Part shown: in pieces, positions 54,948-63,403 of the stretch
Layout of the letters: each line of letters begins with the position of its first letter
How positions within the stretch are numbered: the first letter of the stretch is position 1
From: Spirosoma fluviale
GTDB taxonomy: Bacteria > Bacteroidota > Bacteroidia > Cytophagales > Spirosomataceae
Length of the DNA stretch: 64,000 bases
Assembly (NCBI GenBank): GCA_945901025.1
Contig: CAMDJW010000015.1
Location: 1-64,000, forward strand
Reading direction: 5' to 3'
The notes under the pieces: generated by a model
The model's database searches: none
The model's input: the letters and a program-made list of their open reading frames with translations, nothing else
What the model was told of the DNA's origin: nothing
Position numbers and translations under genes: made by a program

Positions 54948-56302
54948 TGACTGAAAATCAAATCCTTGATTATGTGCGGGAGCATCCAGACCAACGAGTT
55001 AAAGTCGCGTTGGTGGATATTGATGGTGTTTTAAGAGGAAAGTACATTAGCACCGATAAGTTTTTGTCCGTGGTCCAATCTGAAATGGGATTTTGTAACG
55101 TGGTCTTTGGTTGGGACATGGCCGATGTGGCCTACGAAAATTCTCAGTATACGGGTTGGCATTCTGGTTATCCAGACGCCCCAGCCCGCATAAATTTGTC
55201 TTCCTTTCGAATGATTTCTTGGGAAAATAATGTCCCCTTTTTCCTCTGTGAATTAATGGATTCACCGAAAAATAGCGCGGCTGTTTGTCCCCGAAATGTA
55301 TTGAAAAAGGTGATTACCCAAGCGCAAAATGCGGGATTTGTGCCTTTCTTTAGTCAAGAGTTTGAGTGGTTTAATTTTGAAGAAACACCGGCATCTGTCC
55401 ACGATAAAAATTTCCAAAACCTAAAGCCATTGAGCCCAGGGATGTTTGGTTACTCCATTTTAAGAAGCACATTGCGCAACGATTTTTTTAACTCTTTATT
55501 TTCAGATTTAAGTTCATTTGGGATACCCTTAGAAGGTTTGCATACCGAAACGGGTCCTGGAGTTTATGAAGCTGCGATCGCTTATTCCGGTATTTTGGAG
55601 GCAGCAGATCGGGCTGTTTTGTTCAAGTCATCTGTGAAAGAGTTGGCCTACAAACAAGGAATCATGGCCACTTTTATGGCTAAATGGGATGAGAATTTAC
55701 CCGGTTGTAGTGGTCATGTGCACCAAAGTCTTTGGGACAAAGAGGCAGCTAAAAATTTATTTTTTGATGAAAAAGATGCGCAGGGAATGAGTCAAACCAT
55801 GCGGCATTATATCGCAGGCCAACTACATTGTTTGCCTGTCATCTTACCATTGTTGGCCCCCACCATCAATTCATATAAGCGATTAGTAGAAGGTGCCTGG
55901 GCTCCCACTACTTTAACATGGGCCGTCGACAATCGAACCGTTGCTTTGCGCGCATTGCCCGGTAGTAAAAAAGCAACCCGACTAGAAACTCGGGTTGTGG
56001 GTTCAGATGTGAATCCCTATTTAGCCATGGCCGCATGTTTAGCCAGTGGCTTGTACGGAATAAAACATCAATTAGCTTTGCAAGAACCGACGGTAGGAAA
56101 TGGATATGCAGATGAGTCGCACGGTCGATTACCGGGAAATTTGCAAAAGGCCACAGAGGCCATGAAGCATTCGCCGATTGCCCAGGAATTATTTGGTGAA
56201 GCGTTTGTAAGCCATTTTGTGGCTTCTAGGGAATGGGAATGGCAGCAGTATGGCCGAGTAGTCAGTGATTGGGAAAAAAGAAGGTATTTTGAAATAATTT
56301 AA
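54944..56302 (+). CDS. Glutamine-synthetase-family gamma-glutamyl-amine ligase
   Basis: ATP-dependent ligase of 452 residues with a glutamine synthetase fold. It has the beta-grasp start (KVALVDIDGVLRGKYIS) and the catalytic-domain blocks ETGPGVYEAAI, GCSGHVHQSLWD, WAPTTLTWAVDNRTVALR, and RLETRVVGSDVNPYLAMAA. In true glutamine synthetase the corresponding segment is GSGMHVHQS and RIEFR. The sequence and context place it with the GlnA-like enzymes that glutamylate amines (PuuA, IpuC, Streptomyces GlnA4), which add L-glutamate to the amino group of the substrate. It follows the ethanolamine-type permease, so ethanolamine is the most likely substrate. Confidence 0.86.
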   Translation: MMTENQILDYVREHPDQRVKVALVDIDGVLRGKYISTDKFLSVVQSEMGFCNVVFGWDMADVAYENSQYTGWHSGYPDAPARINLSSFRMISWENNVPFFLCELMDSPKNSAAVCPRNVLKKVITQAQNAGFVPFFSQEFEWFNFEETPASVHDKNFQNLKPLSPGMFGYSILRSTLRNDFFNSLFSDLSSFGIPLEGLHTETGPGVYEAAIAYSGILEAADRAVLFKSSVKELAYKQGIMATFMAKWDENLPGCSGHVHQSLWDKEAAKNLFFDEKDAQGMSQTMRHYIAGQLHCLPVILPLLAPTINSYKRLVEGAWAPTTLTWAVDNRTVALRALPGSKKATRLETRVVGSDVNPYLAMAACLASGLYGIKHQLALQEPTVGNGYADESHGRLPGNLQKATEAMKHSPIAQELFGEAFVSHFVASREWEWQQYGRVVSDWEKRRYFEII

Positions 56303-56303
56303 G

Positions 56304-57452
56304 ATGGATTTTAATCAAGTAAGACAATTTAATTTCCCAACCATCATTCGGTTTGGGGCTGGTGCCGTAAAAGAATTAGCACCCTATTTAAAAAATCAGG
56401 GTTTCTCAAAACCGTTGATCGTTACCGATCCGGTGATTGCGGAACTCCCGTTTTTCAAAAACATTTGTGCCGATTTACGAGGTGCTGGGGTCTCAGTGGA
56501 AGTATTTTCTGCGATTCATAAAAATCCGGTTAAGTCAGATGTGTATGCCGGAACGGCTGTTTGGGATGCCACTCATCGCGATTGTTTGATCGGAATTGGC
56601 GGTGGTGCGGCTTTGGATGTGGCTAGGGCGATTGTACTCCAAGTAAATCATCGGGAGGATTTGTTTGTCTATGATGATTTGATTGGTGGAGATGTCTATG
56701 TGACCAACGATGTGCCGCATTTTATCACGATACCAACCACCTCAGGAACCGGAAGTGAGGTAGGTCGATCCGCCATCATTGCGGATGATGAAACGCATCA
56801 AAAAAAGATTTTATTTTCCCCCAAGCTATTAGCGAAAATTGTTTTTGCTGATCCGCTCTTGACCATGGAATTACCTGCTTTTGTTACGGCAGCTACGGGA
56901 ATGGATGCTTTGACTCATAATATGGAGGCTTATTTGGCCAAGAATTATCATCCCATGTGTGATGGAATTGCCTTAGAGGGAATGCGCTTAGTCGCTGAAT
57001 CTTTAGTGGATGCGGTACGTCAGCCGGATTTAAATGCTAGGTCCAAAATGTTGTTAGCCTCCATGATGGGTGCCATCGCATTCCAAAAAGGTTTAGGGGT
57101 GGTTCATTCATTAGCTCACCCGCTTTCTTCTTTATTAGATACGCACCATGGTTTAGCCAATGCGGTCAATATCCCGTATGGTATGCGATTTAACATCGCG
57201 GGATTTGAAGATCGTTTTGCTCGCATGGCCCAAACACTGGGATTGAAGTCGGAATCCGGGGAGTCGGTGGTTCAATATCTTTTTGACTTGAATTCACAAG
57301 TAGGCATCCCTCACCGACTAAGAGAAATTCAGGTGAAAGAGGAACATTTAGACACCTTGGCGGCTTTGGCTTTCGCAGATTTTGCACATCCCAATAACCC
57401 TAAGCCTGTATCCCAAGCAGATTTTAGAGCGTTGTATGCAGAGGCTTTATAG
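56304..57452 (+). CDS. Iron-containing alcohol dehydrogenase
   Basis: A 382-residue class III (Fe-type) alcohol dehydrogenase. It has the cofactor motif GIGGGAALDVARAI, TIPTTSGTGSEVGRSAI, and the metal site: Asp and His in ATGMDALTHNMEAY and the histidines in VVHSLAHPLSSLLDTHHGLANA. It starts 1 base after the ligase stop. In this setting it would oxidise the free hydroxyl of gamma-glutamyl-ethanolamide to the aldehyde. Confidence 0.9.
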   Translation: MDFNQVRQFNFPTIIRFGAGAVKELAPYLKNQGFSKPLIVTDPVIAELPFFKNICADLRGAGVSVEVFSAIHKNPVKSDVYAGTAVWDATHRDCLIGIGGGAALDVARAIVLQVNHREDLFVYDDLIGGDVYVTNDVPHFITIPTTSGTGSEVGRSAIIADDETHQKKILFSPKLLAKIVFADPLLTMELPAFVTAATGMDALTHNMEAYLAKNYHPMCDGIALEGMRLVAESLVDAVRQPDLNARSKMLLASMMGAIAFQKGLGVVHSLAHPLSSLLDTHHGLANAVNIPYGMRFNIAGFEDRFARMAQTLGLKSESGESVVQYLFDLNSQVGIPHRLREIQVKEEHLDTLAALAFADFAHPNNPKPVSQADFRALYAEAL

Positions 57453-57455
57453 GAT

Positions 57456-58142
57456 ATGAAACGAATTGGAATTACCACTTCTGATACAAACTTTCAAAAT
57501 TATCCAAATTGGATTGCTGGTGAAGGGGTGGAAATTATACAACTTTCATATACAGAAAAAAACACACAGGATTTCGATTCTTGCGATGGTTTTGTATTGA
57601 CTGGGGGCATCGATGTACATCCGCAATTTTACCAAAATGCAAGGGTAGATTACCCTAACACGACCGTATTTAGTGAGGCGCGGGATCTTTTTGAAATTCA
57701 AGTTTTTGAATTTGCGCGCCAACAAAATAAACCGGTGTTGGCTATTTGCCGTGGGTTGCAATTGGTCAATATTGCTTTAGGTGGAAACTTAATTCAGGAC
57801 CTTCAGGAAAATGGTTTTGAAAATCATAGAAAAGGTTCTGAGGGGGATAGAGAACACAAAATCGAGGTCAAACCGGGAACATTGTTGGCACAAATTTCTG
57901 GGGTCCAACACGGTTTTGTGAATTCAGCTCATCACCAGGGCTTAGACCAAATCGCTGATGAACTTAACGTTTCTGCTTTTTCAGAAGACGGGGTCGTCGA
58001 GGCGATTGAATATAAGGATGCCAATAAACCGTTTTTATTAGCCGTTCAGTGGCATCCGGAGCGGATGCAAATACCGGCTACCAACGTAGCTTTTTCTCAA
58101 AATATACGCAGCGCTTTTATGGAAGCCATGCTTAAAAATTAA
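57456..58142 (+). CDS. Gamma-glutamyl amide hydrolase, class I glutamine amidotransferase (PuuD-like)
   Basis: A 228-residue hydrolase of the peptidase C26 family. The nucleophile is Cys98 in AICRGLQLVNIALGG, and the histidine-glutamate pair is in AVQWHPERM near residue 205. It lacks any synthetase or ammonia-channel partner, as in PuuD, which removes the gamma-glutamyl group from glutamyl-GABA. It begins 3 bases after the dehydrogenase gene and 0 bases before the aldehyde dehydrogenase, so it would release the final product and recycle glutamate. Confidence 0.88.
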   Translation: MKRIGITTSDTNFQNYPNWIAGEGVEIIQLSYTEKNTQDFDSCDGFVLTGGIDVHPQFYQNARVDYPNTTVFSEARDLFEIQVFEFARQQNKPVLAICRGLQLVNIALGGNLIQDLQENGFENHRKGSEGDREHKIEVKPGTLLAQISGVQHGFVNSAHHQGLDQIADELNVSAFSEDGVVEAIEYKDANKPFLLAVQWHPERMQIPATNVAFSQNIRSAFMEAMLKN

Positions 58143-59510
58143 ATGATGAATATTATCAATCCCGCCACAGAAGAAATTATCACCACAATCCAAGAGGACA
58201 ACGAGACTAGTTTGTCATTGAAAATGGAACGATTAAAAAAATCTGCCAAACAATGGGCAGCTGTTCCGGTTCAAACCCGAGCGGAAATTCTGGAGAAATT
58301 TGTGTCTTTACTCAAGGAAAACATCGAAGAGCTAGCGGCTATTTTGACGTCAGAAATGGGCAAGCCCTTGCAACAAAGTAGAAATGAAATCAATGGCGCT
58401 GGGGCAAAGGCTACGTGGTTAGCGCAACACGCGACCCAATATTTGTCGGAGGAAATCATGTCGGTTTCTGATCAGATGACAGAAAAAATTGTGCATGAGC
58501 CTTTGGGCATTATCTGCAATATCTCGGCCTGGAATTATCCCTATAATGTAGGAGTCAATATTTTTGTACCTGCATTGTTGGCGGGAAATGCAGTCATGTA
58601 CAAACCTTCTGAATATGCCACTTTAACAGGGATTCAGATAGGAAAGTATTTGGTGGAGGCAGGTGTGCCGGAGGATGTATTCCAAGTGGCCATTGGGGAG
58701 GGAGAAGTAGGCAGGGCTTTATTAGACATGCCTTTTAATGGATATTATTTTACAGGATCGTATCAAACTGGTCAAAAAATTTATCAGCAGGTGGCCAAAA
58801 AAATGGTTCCATGCGTGCTCGAATTAGGAGGAAAAGATCCTGTTTATGTAGCGGATGATGTGGTGGATGTGGCAGGAGCTGCGGCTGGTATTGCGGATGG
58901 TGCCTTTTATAACAATGGACAAAGTTGTTGTTCTGTGGAGCGCATTTATGTGCAATCTGCAATATATGATGTATTTGTGGAGGCTTTTGTGGCTGAAGTT
59001 AACTCGTGGAAAATGGGCTCGCCTACGGAGGATGGTGTTTATATTACTGTGCTAAGCCGCGGGGCCCAACTGGAAGTTCTTGAAAATCAAGTGGCTGATG
59101 CGGTTGCCAAGGGAGCGCAGGTTTTAGTAGGAGGGAAGCGTGTAAACCAAAAGGGTCATTATTTCGAACCTACCGTTCTTGTCAATGTAACCCATGAAAT
59201 GGCGGTGATGCGAGAAGAAAGTTTTGGTCCCATCATTGGAATCATGCGCGTTGAACATGACGCGGAGGCGGTTGCTTTGATGAATGATACGGATTATGGC
59301 TTAACGGCTGGTGTTTATTCAGCGAGCCAACAAAGAGCTGAAACCATGTTAGCACAAATAGATGCAGGATCTGGATATTGGAATTGTTGTGATCGGGTGA
59401 GTGCTGCTTTGCCTTGGAGTGGTCGTGGTCACTCGGGTTTTGGCTCTACACTTTCTGAGGTGGGTTTGAGGGCCTTTACAAAACCTAAGGCCTATCATTT
59501 AAGAAAATAA
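58143..59510 (+). CDS. NAD(P)-dependent aldehyde dehydrogenase
   Basis: A 455-residue aldehyde dehydrogenase. The catalytic cysteine is in NNGQSCCSVERIYV (about residue 262), the general-base glutamate in LELGGKDP (about 228), and the cofactor region FTGSYQTGQKI is intact. It would oxidise the gamma-glutamyl-aminoacetaldehyde to gamma-glutamyl-glycine. It begins immediately after the hydrolase stop and is the last gene of the operon; a hairpin follows at 59512. Confidence 0.92.
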   Translation: MMNIINPATEEIITTIQEDNETSLSLKMERLKKSAKQWAAVPVQTRAEILEKFVSLLKENIEELAAILTSEMGKPLQQSRNEINGAGAKATWLAQHATQYLSEEIMSVSDQMTEKIVHEPLGIICNISAWNYPYNVGVNIFVPALLAGNAVMYKPSEYATLTGIQIGKYLVEAGVPEDVFQVAIGEGEVGRALLDMPFNGYYFTGSYQTGQKIYQQVAKKMVPCVLELGGKDPVYVADDVVDVAGAAAGIADGAFYNNGQSCCSVERIYVQSAIYDVFVEAFVAEVNSWKMGSPTEDGVYITVLSRGAQLEVLENQVADAVAKGAQVLVGGKRVNQKGHYFEPTVLVNVTHEMAVMREESFGPIIGIMRVEHDAEAVALMNDTDYGLTAGVYSASQQRAETMLAQIDAGSGYWNCCDRVSAALPWSGRGHSGFGSTLSEVGLRAFTKPKAYHLRK

Positions 59511-59541
59511 AAAAGAACGTGAGAATTCTCCCACGTTCTTT
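59506..59541 (-). terminator. Terminator of the haem c protein gene (minus strand), also close to the operon end
   Basis: AAAGAACGTG (59512-59521) pairs with CACGTTCTTT (59532-59541). On the minus strand the stem is followed by a T-rich tail. On the plus strand only ATCATCC precedes T-rich sequence, so it would act weakly for the aldehyde dehydrogenase gene. Confidence 0.75.
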
Positions 59542-59553
59542 ATCATCCATTTT

Positions 59554-61473
59554 TTATTTCTGTGCGTTAATCCAAGCCGCTAGTTTTTTAACATCGGCTC
59601 TAGGGAGATGGCTCATTGGGGGCATAGGCGTTGCAAAATCAGGCCAATTCGATGGCTTAGGCGCAATGATTAACGCTTCAATTTGCGCATTGGTATAATT
59701 TCGTTTCGCCACTTCTGTGTAAGCTGGACCCACTGCTCTTTCTTTGACTTTATGGCAAGCTAAGCACGTGTGTTTCGTCAAAAGTGCTTGCGCTTCTTTA
59801 TCTGAAATGATTTGTGTTTTGGTGATTTTGGGACCTGCTTCTTTGGTTTGATTATCAGGAGTATTGGCTTCTTTACCCGCATCTATTTTCTCTTTGGCCG
59901 CTTTAGGTTTTGGAGTTACTAATGGAATATTTGCTTTCGATCCATTGGGAATCGTGTTCAACGTATAAAAAGCTGAACCATGCAAAAGTGGTAATGCCTC
60001 CGTATTGGATAGTATTCCCTCTGGCTTGATGGTGTGAATGTAACCTTCTCTAAGGCCGTCCACAACAATTCGAACTTTAAGTCCATCTTCTGAAACTTGC
60101 GCACCGCGAACAGGATTTTCTTTTTGGTTGACCATCGGGCTTCCATACACGGGATGATATTTATAGATGTAGCTACTGACATCATAGTTGTTTACATCGG
60201 CGGCCAATTTTTTATTGACCGGTAGCGTAAACTCAATTTCAAATCCATCGGGCATTGCACGAACGGCTTTCATTTCAAAAGGAGTTTTTCCTGAGTAGAC
60301 CAATCGTTCTAAGCCAAAATCTTCTTTTCCAATGGAACCCCAACCGCGATTCGTGCCTCCTACAAACAGGTTTTTGTCAGATCCAAAGGCCATTCTAAGC
60401 ACTCCAGACCTAAATCCAGATACAAATTCAAAAGAGGCACCTTGGAATCGGCCATTCACTTTTTCCAAAAATACCCGAGCAATTTTTGACATTCCTTGGT
60501 CGCCAACAAACAATTGGCCCGAGAATGGTCCAAAAGCACCATTGGTTTCATCCGGAATAATTTCAGAGGTCGATATGCCTAGCACGCCATGCGGCAACCA
60601 AACAGCCGGTGATTTAATACCAAGATTTGGAAGTGATTTGCCCATTTCATAAATGGTGGTCATTGGCTTAGCCTCATTTTCTACATGTTCAGGTTTAACG
60701 AGCGGGTTATCTCTTGGGTCTACTTTTTCAAAAACCATTTCTTTTCTCATTTTCACCGGAGACTCTGGTCGGTCTGCCCACTTTAAAGAGGCAGGATGTC
60801 CCATGAAATTTCCTTTTTCGATGTGTGAAATGAACCCTGAACCCTGCCAATCTCCTTGGTTATCGCCATAGAATAATTCTCCATTGATCATACCAAGACC
60901 ACAGGGTGAGCGCATTCCAGCAGCAAACGGTTCCATTTTTCCGTCGGGGCTAATTTTCATTGCCCAGCCACGCCATGGAACGAGTGATTTTCCTGCCCAC
61001 CAATCGGTGTTACCAAAACCCACGTTACCTGTTACGTAAAATGAGCCGTCTGGACCCACCTTAGGTCCGTAGGAATATTCATGGTAATGACCAGAAATAG
61101 GCCATGAGTAAACGGTTTCATAGCGTTCTGCTTTTCCATCTCCATTTTTGTCGACCAATCTTGTCAACTCTCCCCTTTGTGCACAATACAAGAAACCATC
61201 TAAATAGGTTAATCCTAAAATTTCATGCAAGCCTGATGCGAATTTTCTGAAATTTGGACGTGGACTCGATGGGTTTTCGATGATGTAAACATCCCCTCTT
61301 CTGGTGGAAACGGCTATATCGCCGTTGGGTAAAAGCGCTAAACCACCCACTTCCAAAACTAAACCTTCGGGCGCTGGGATGCGCGCGATTTTGTAATAGT
61401 CGCTCTCAGTAGGGTTTTGAGCGAAAGTCATCGTTGAGATGACCAATAATAAGATTACATATATATTTTTCAT
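59554..61473 (-). CDS. Exported beta-propeller protein with C-terminal cytochrome c domain
   Basis: A 639-residue exported protein. It has a signal peptide (MKNIYVILLLVISTMTFAQ), a propeller-like region of about 400 residues related to PQQ/sugar dehydrogenase-like proteins (LVLEVGGLALLPNGDIAVSTRRGD, GLTYLDGFLYCAQRGELTRLVDKNGDGKAERYE), a linker rich in Lys/Pro/Ala, and a C-terminal haem c domain with CLACH and a methionine ligand region MPPMSHLP. The frame opens at TTG 61497, which overlaps the DUF1080 gene; ATG 61473 is chosen. It follows the DUF1080 gene by 17 bases. It could be a periplasmic or outer-membrane oxidoreductase. Confidence 0.85.
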   Translation of the reverse strand: MKNIYVILLLVISTMTFAQNPTESDYYKIARIPAPEGLVLEVGGLALLPNGDIAVSTRRGDVYIIENPSSPRPNFRKFASGLHEILGLTYLDGFLYCAQRGELTRLVDKNGDGKAERYETVYSWPISGHYHEYSYGPKVGPDGSFYVTGNVGFGNTDWWAGKSLVPWRGWAMKISPDGKMEPFAAGMRSPCGLGMINGELFYGDNQGDWQGSGFISHIEKGNFMGHPASLKWADRPESPVKMRKEMVFEKVDPRDNPLVKPEHVENEAKPMTTIYEMGKSLPNLGIKSPAVWLPHGVLGISTSEIIPDETNGAFGPFSGQLFVGDQGMSKIARVFLEKVNGRFQGASFEFVSGFRSGVLRMAFGSDKNLFVGGTNRGWGSIGKEDFGLERLVYSGKTPFEMKAVRAMPDGFEIEFTLPVNKKLAADVNNYDVSSYIYKYHPVYGSPMVNQKENPVRGAQVSEDGLKVRIVVDGLREGYIHTIKPEGILSNTEALPLLHGSAFYTLNTIPNGSKANIPLVTPKPKAAKEKIDAGKEANTPDNQTKEAGPKITKTQIISDKEAQALLTKHTCLACHKVKERAVGPAYTEVAKRNYTNAQIEALIIAPKPSNWPDFATPMPPMSHLPRADVKKLAAWINAQK

Positions 61474-61490
61474 TTCTTTAAATTCTATGG

Positions 61491-63284
61491 TTACCAAAGG
61501 ATTGAATATTGTACTTTTTCTGTGGCCGGAAGCGTCAAAACTTTATTGAATCCACTGCCTTCAATACTTGCGCCAACGGCCTTAATGTAATAGGATTTGC
61601 CATCTAAGGCATATAAGTTATCCCCCATTTCTTTAATTTCTGAAGACATTCCTATTCTAATTTTTTGTCCCGCTGCAGGATTTTTTATATTGATATTTCT
61701 TTCTAAATATTTATGATCGATGATGCGGATTTTGTCTTCCACATCAGATCCATATATTTCATATAGAAAGGTCGGTAGATCTTGGTCATCCATTACATAT
61801 CCTTTTGTTTTGAAATTAGCAGCAGGATCGGGTTGATTCTCAAGAGAAATTAGGTTTTGAACCATGAGAGGTACATTAGGTAGATATAGAACCGCACCTC
61901 TTGGCCTTGAAGAACCATCACCTCGGCTATCCCACATCGGTGTCGTATTTAAAAAATCACCTTTCCAGATTTGGGCGATCGAGCCATTTTCCAAATCGTA
62001 GGTATAATGTAAGTTGGAAGGATTACCTACGTTGACAGCATGCGCCATTCTTCTACCTCTTTTTCCGTTTTTCATCAAGTCGACAAATGACCTGAAAACA
62101 ATCGGTTCTTTGGCGTCCAATAAAATAGGGTCGTCGGAAGAGGATCCCAAATAGGAGCCCAAACTATGGTAGGCCGTTGTTCTGAATTCGGGGCCTTTGA
62201 CCCAAAATCCTAGTTTATTTCCTACACTCTTTTTTGTTTTTATGAGGGTGATTTGAAGGTCAACTTTCCCTTCGGGTAGGTCAATAACTTCTGTTTTGCG
62301 GCGGTTATTTTCCTCATTTTCTTCCTTGAAAATTTCTTTGCCATTGATGGTAATCCAATGTTTTCCTGCAATTTCAAATTCGATTTGATGCTTGCCTGCT
62401 TTCGGTATATTTAAGCTTGTTTTAAATATTTCGGCGTAATGAAAAGGCTTGGAGCTTACGTCCCAAGTTAATTTTTCGGAAACTCCACTCACATCTGGTT
62501 TTTTAGAAATAAACTCTTGGATGGATTTGAAATTGCCATAATATACTTGATAGTTTACTGGCCCCATAGTGGCAGGGATTGAACCTAAATCGGTTACTGT
62601 TAAATTACGAAAAGCGACAGCACCATGGTCACCTTGAATCATGAAAGGCCCTTTTGCTACCTCTATTTCTGAAATAGGACCGCCTGTTGGCCCCGTTAAT
62701 TCCACATTTTCATGAATGATCATGCCGTTCAATTTGACCGAAATTACTTTGGCATTTGCGATTTTTTTCCCTTGTGCATCGAATCGAGGTGCTTGGAATG
62801 ACACTTCCATTTTTTGCCAAAGTCCAGGTGAGAGACATGCGTTGACTCTTGGGGCATGTCCTTCGTATAAATATTCTTTGGGATTAAATTTTCTTCGCTT
62901 ATAAATACCTCCACAGTCTCCGGTATTTGGGTTTTTTACACCCCAAGAATCCATGAGTTGGAGTTCATAGCGACCTTGAAGATAAAAGCCAGAGTTTGAA
63001 TGTGTCGCCATCATAAATTCGAAGGTGGCATCAAAATCCCCATATTCTTTGTTGGAGACCAAATTTGATCTATTTTCTTTATTGGGCAAATTGACTAATA
63101 TTCCGCTACCCGGTTCTATGCTTAAGACTTCCGGTTTATTGAGGTCGGCTTGGGCATCGGATGCGATTTGCCAATTATTTTTTCCTGTGTTCTTCCAAAA
63201 AGAGAGGTCAGAAAATGAAATGGGACTTTGTGCATGAATGGCAAATGGGAGTAAGAGGACGAAGGTCCACCGTAATTTTTTCAT
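61491..63284 (-). CDS. Exported DUF1080 protein (3-keto-disaccharide hydrolase-like domain)
   Basis: A 597-residue exported protein with a signal peptide (about 1-18, ending AIHAQSP). Residues about 20-230 form a DUF1080 concanavalin-like domain (GDFDATFEFMMATHSNSGFYLQGRYELQLMDSWG, GIYKRRKFNPKE). A PA14-like or carbohydrate-binding region follows (HQIEFEIAGKHWITINGKEIF). The C-terminal part is not recognised. DUF1080 domains are linked to 3-keto-glucoside hydrolysis in some proteins, which would fit with the haem c partner, but that is inference. Promoter candidate at 63315. Confidence 0.82.
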   Translation of the reverse strand: MKKLRWTFVLLLPFAIHAQSPISFSDLSFWKNTGKNNWQIASDAQADLNKPEVLSIEPGSGILVNLPNKENRSNLVSNKEYGDFDATFEFMMATHSNSGFYLQGRYELQLMDSWGVKNPNTGDCGGIYKRRKFNPKEYLYEGHAPRVNACLSPGLWQKMEVSFQAPRFDAQGKKIANAKVISVKLNGMIIHENVELTGPTGGPISEIEVAKGPFMIQGDHGAVAFRNLTVTDLGSIPATMGPVNYQVYYGNFKSIQEFISKKPDVSGVSEKLTWDVSSKPFHYAEIFKTSLNIPKAGKHQIEFEIAGKHWITINGKEIFKEENEENNRRKTEVIDLPEGKVDLQITLIKTKKSVGNKLGFWVKGPEFRTTAYHSLGSYLGSSSDDPILLDAKEPIVFRSFVDLMKNGKRGRRMAHAVNVGNPSNLHYTYDLENGSIAQIWKGDFLNTTPMWDSRGDGSSRPRGAVLYLPNVPLMVQNLISLENQPDPAANFKTKGYVMDDQDLPTFLYEIYGSDVEDKIRIIDHKYLERNINIKNPAAGQKIRIGMSSEIKEMGDNLYALDGKSYYIKAVGASIEGSGFNKVLTLPATEKVQYSILW

Positions 63285-63314
63285 TGAGTAAATGGAGTAG
63301 TTTAAATTAATTTT

Positions 63315-63322
63315 TAAAGATA
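63315..63322 (-). promoter_or_regulatory. Possible -7 promoter element of the DUF1080-haem c unit
   Basis: On the minus strand this reads TATCTTTA, one mismatch to TAnnTTTG, and lies about 30 bases before the ATG. No clear -33 element. Confidence 0.35.
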
Positions 63323-63403
63323 GTTCAAATTTTATAAAATATAAATCGGGCCTATGTGAAAGGTTTTTATAAATGTATTTTTATCTTGCGAAAACCTTTT
63401 ACC

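Noticed and set aside
54944-56302. Housekeeping glutamine synthetase (glnA)
   Set aside because: Core motifs differ from true GlnA (GCSGHVHQ rather than GSGMHVHQ), and it is locked in an operon with amine-route enzymes, so it is better called a gamma-glutamyl-amine ligase.
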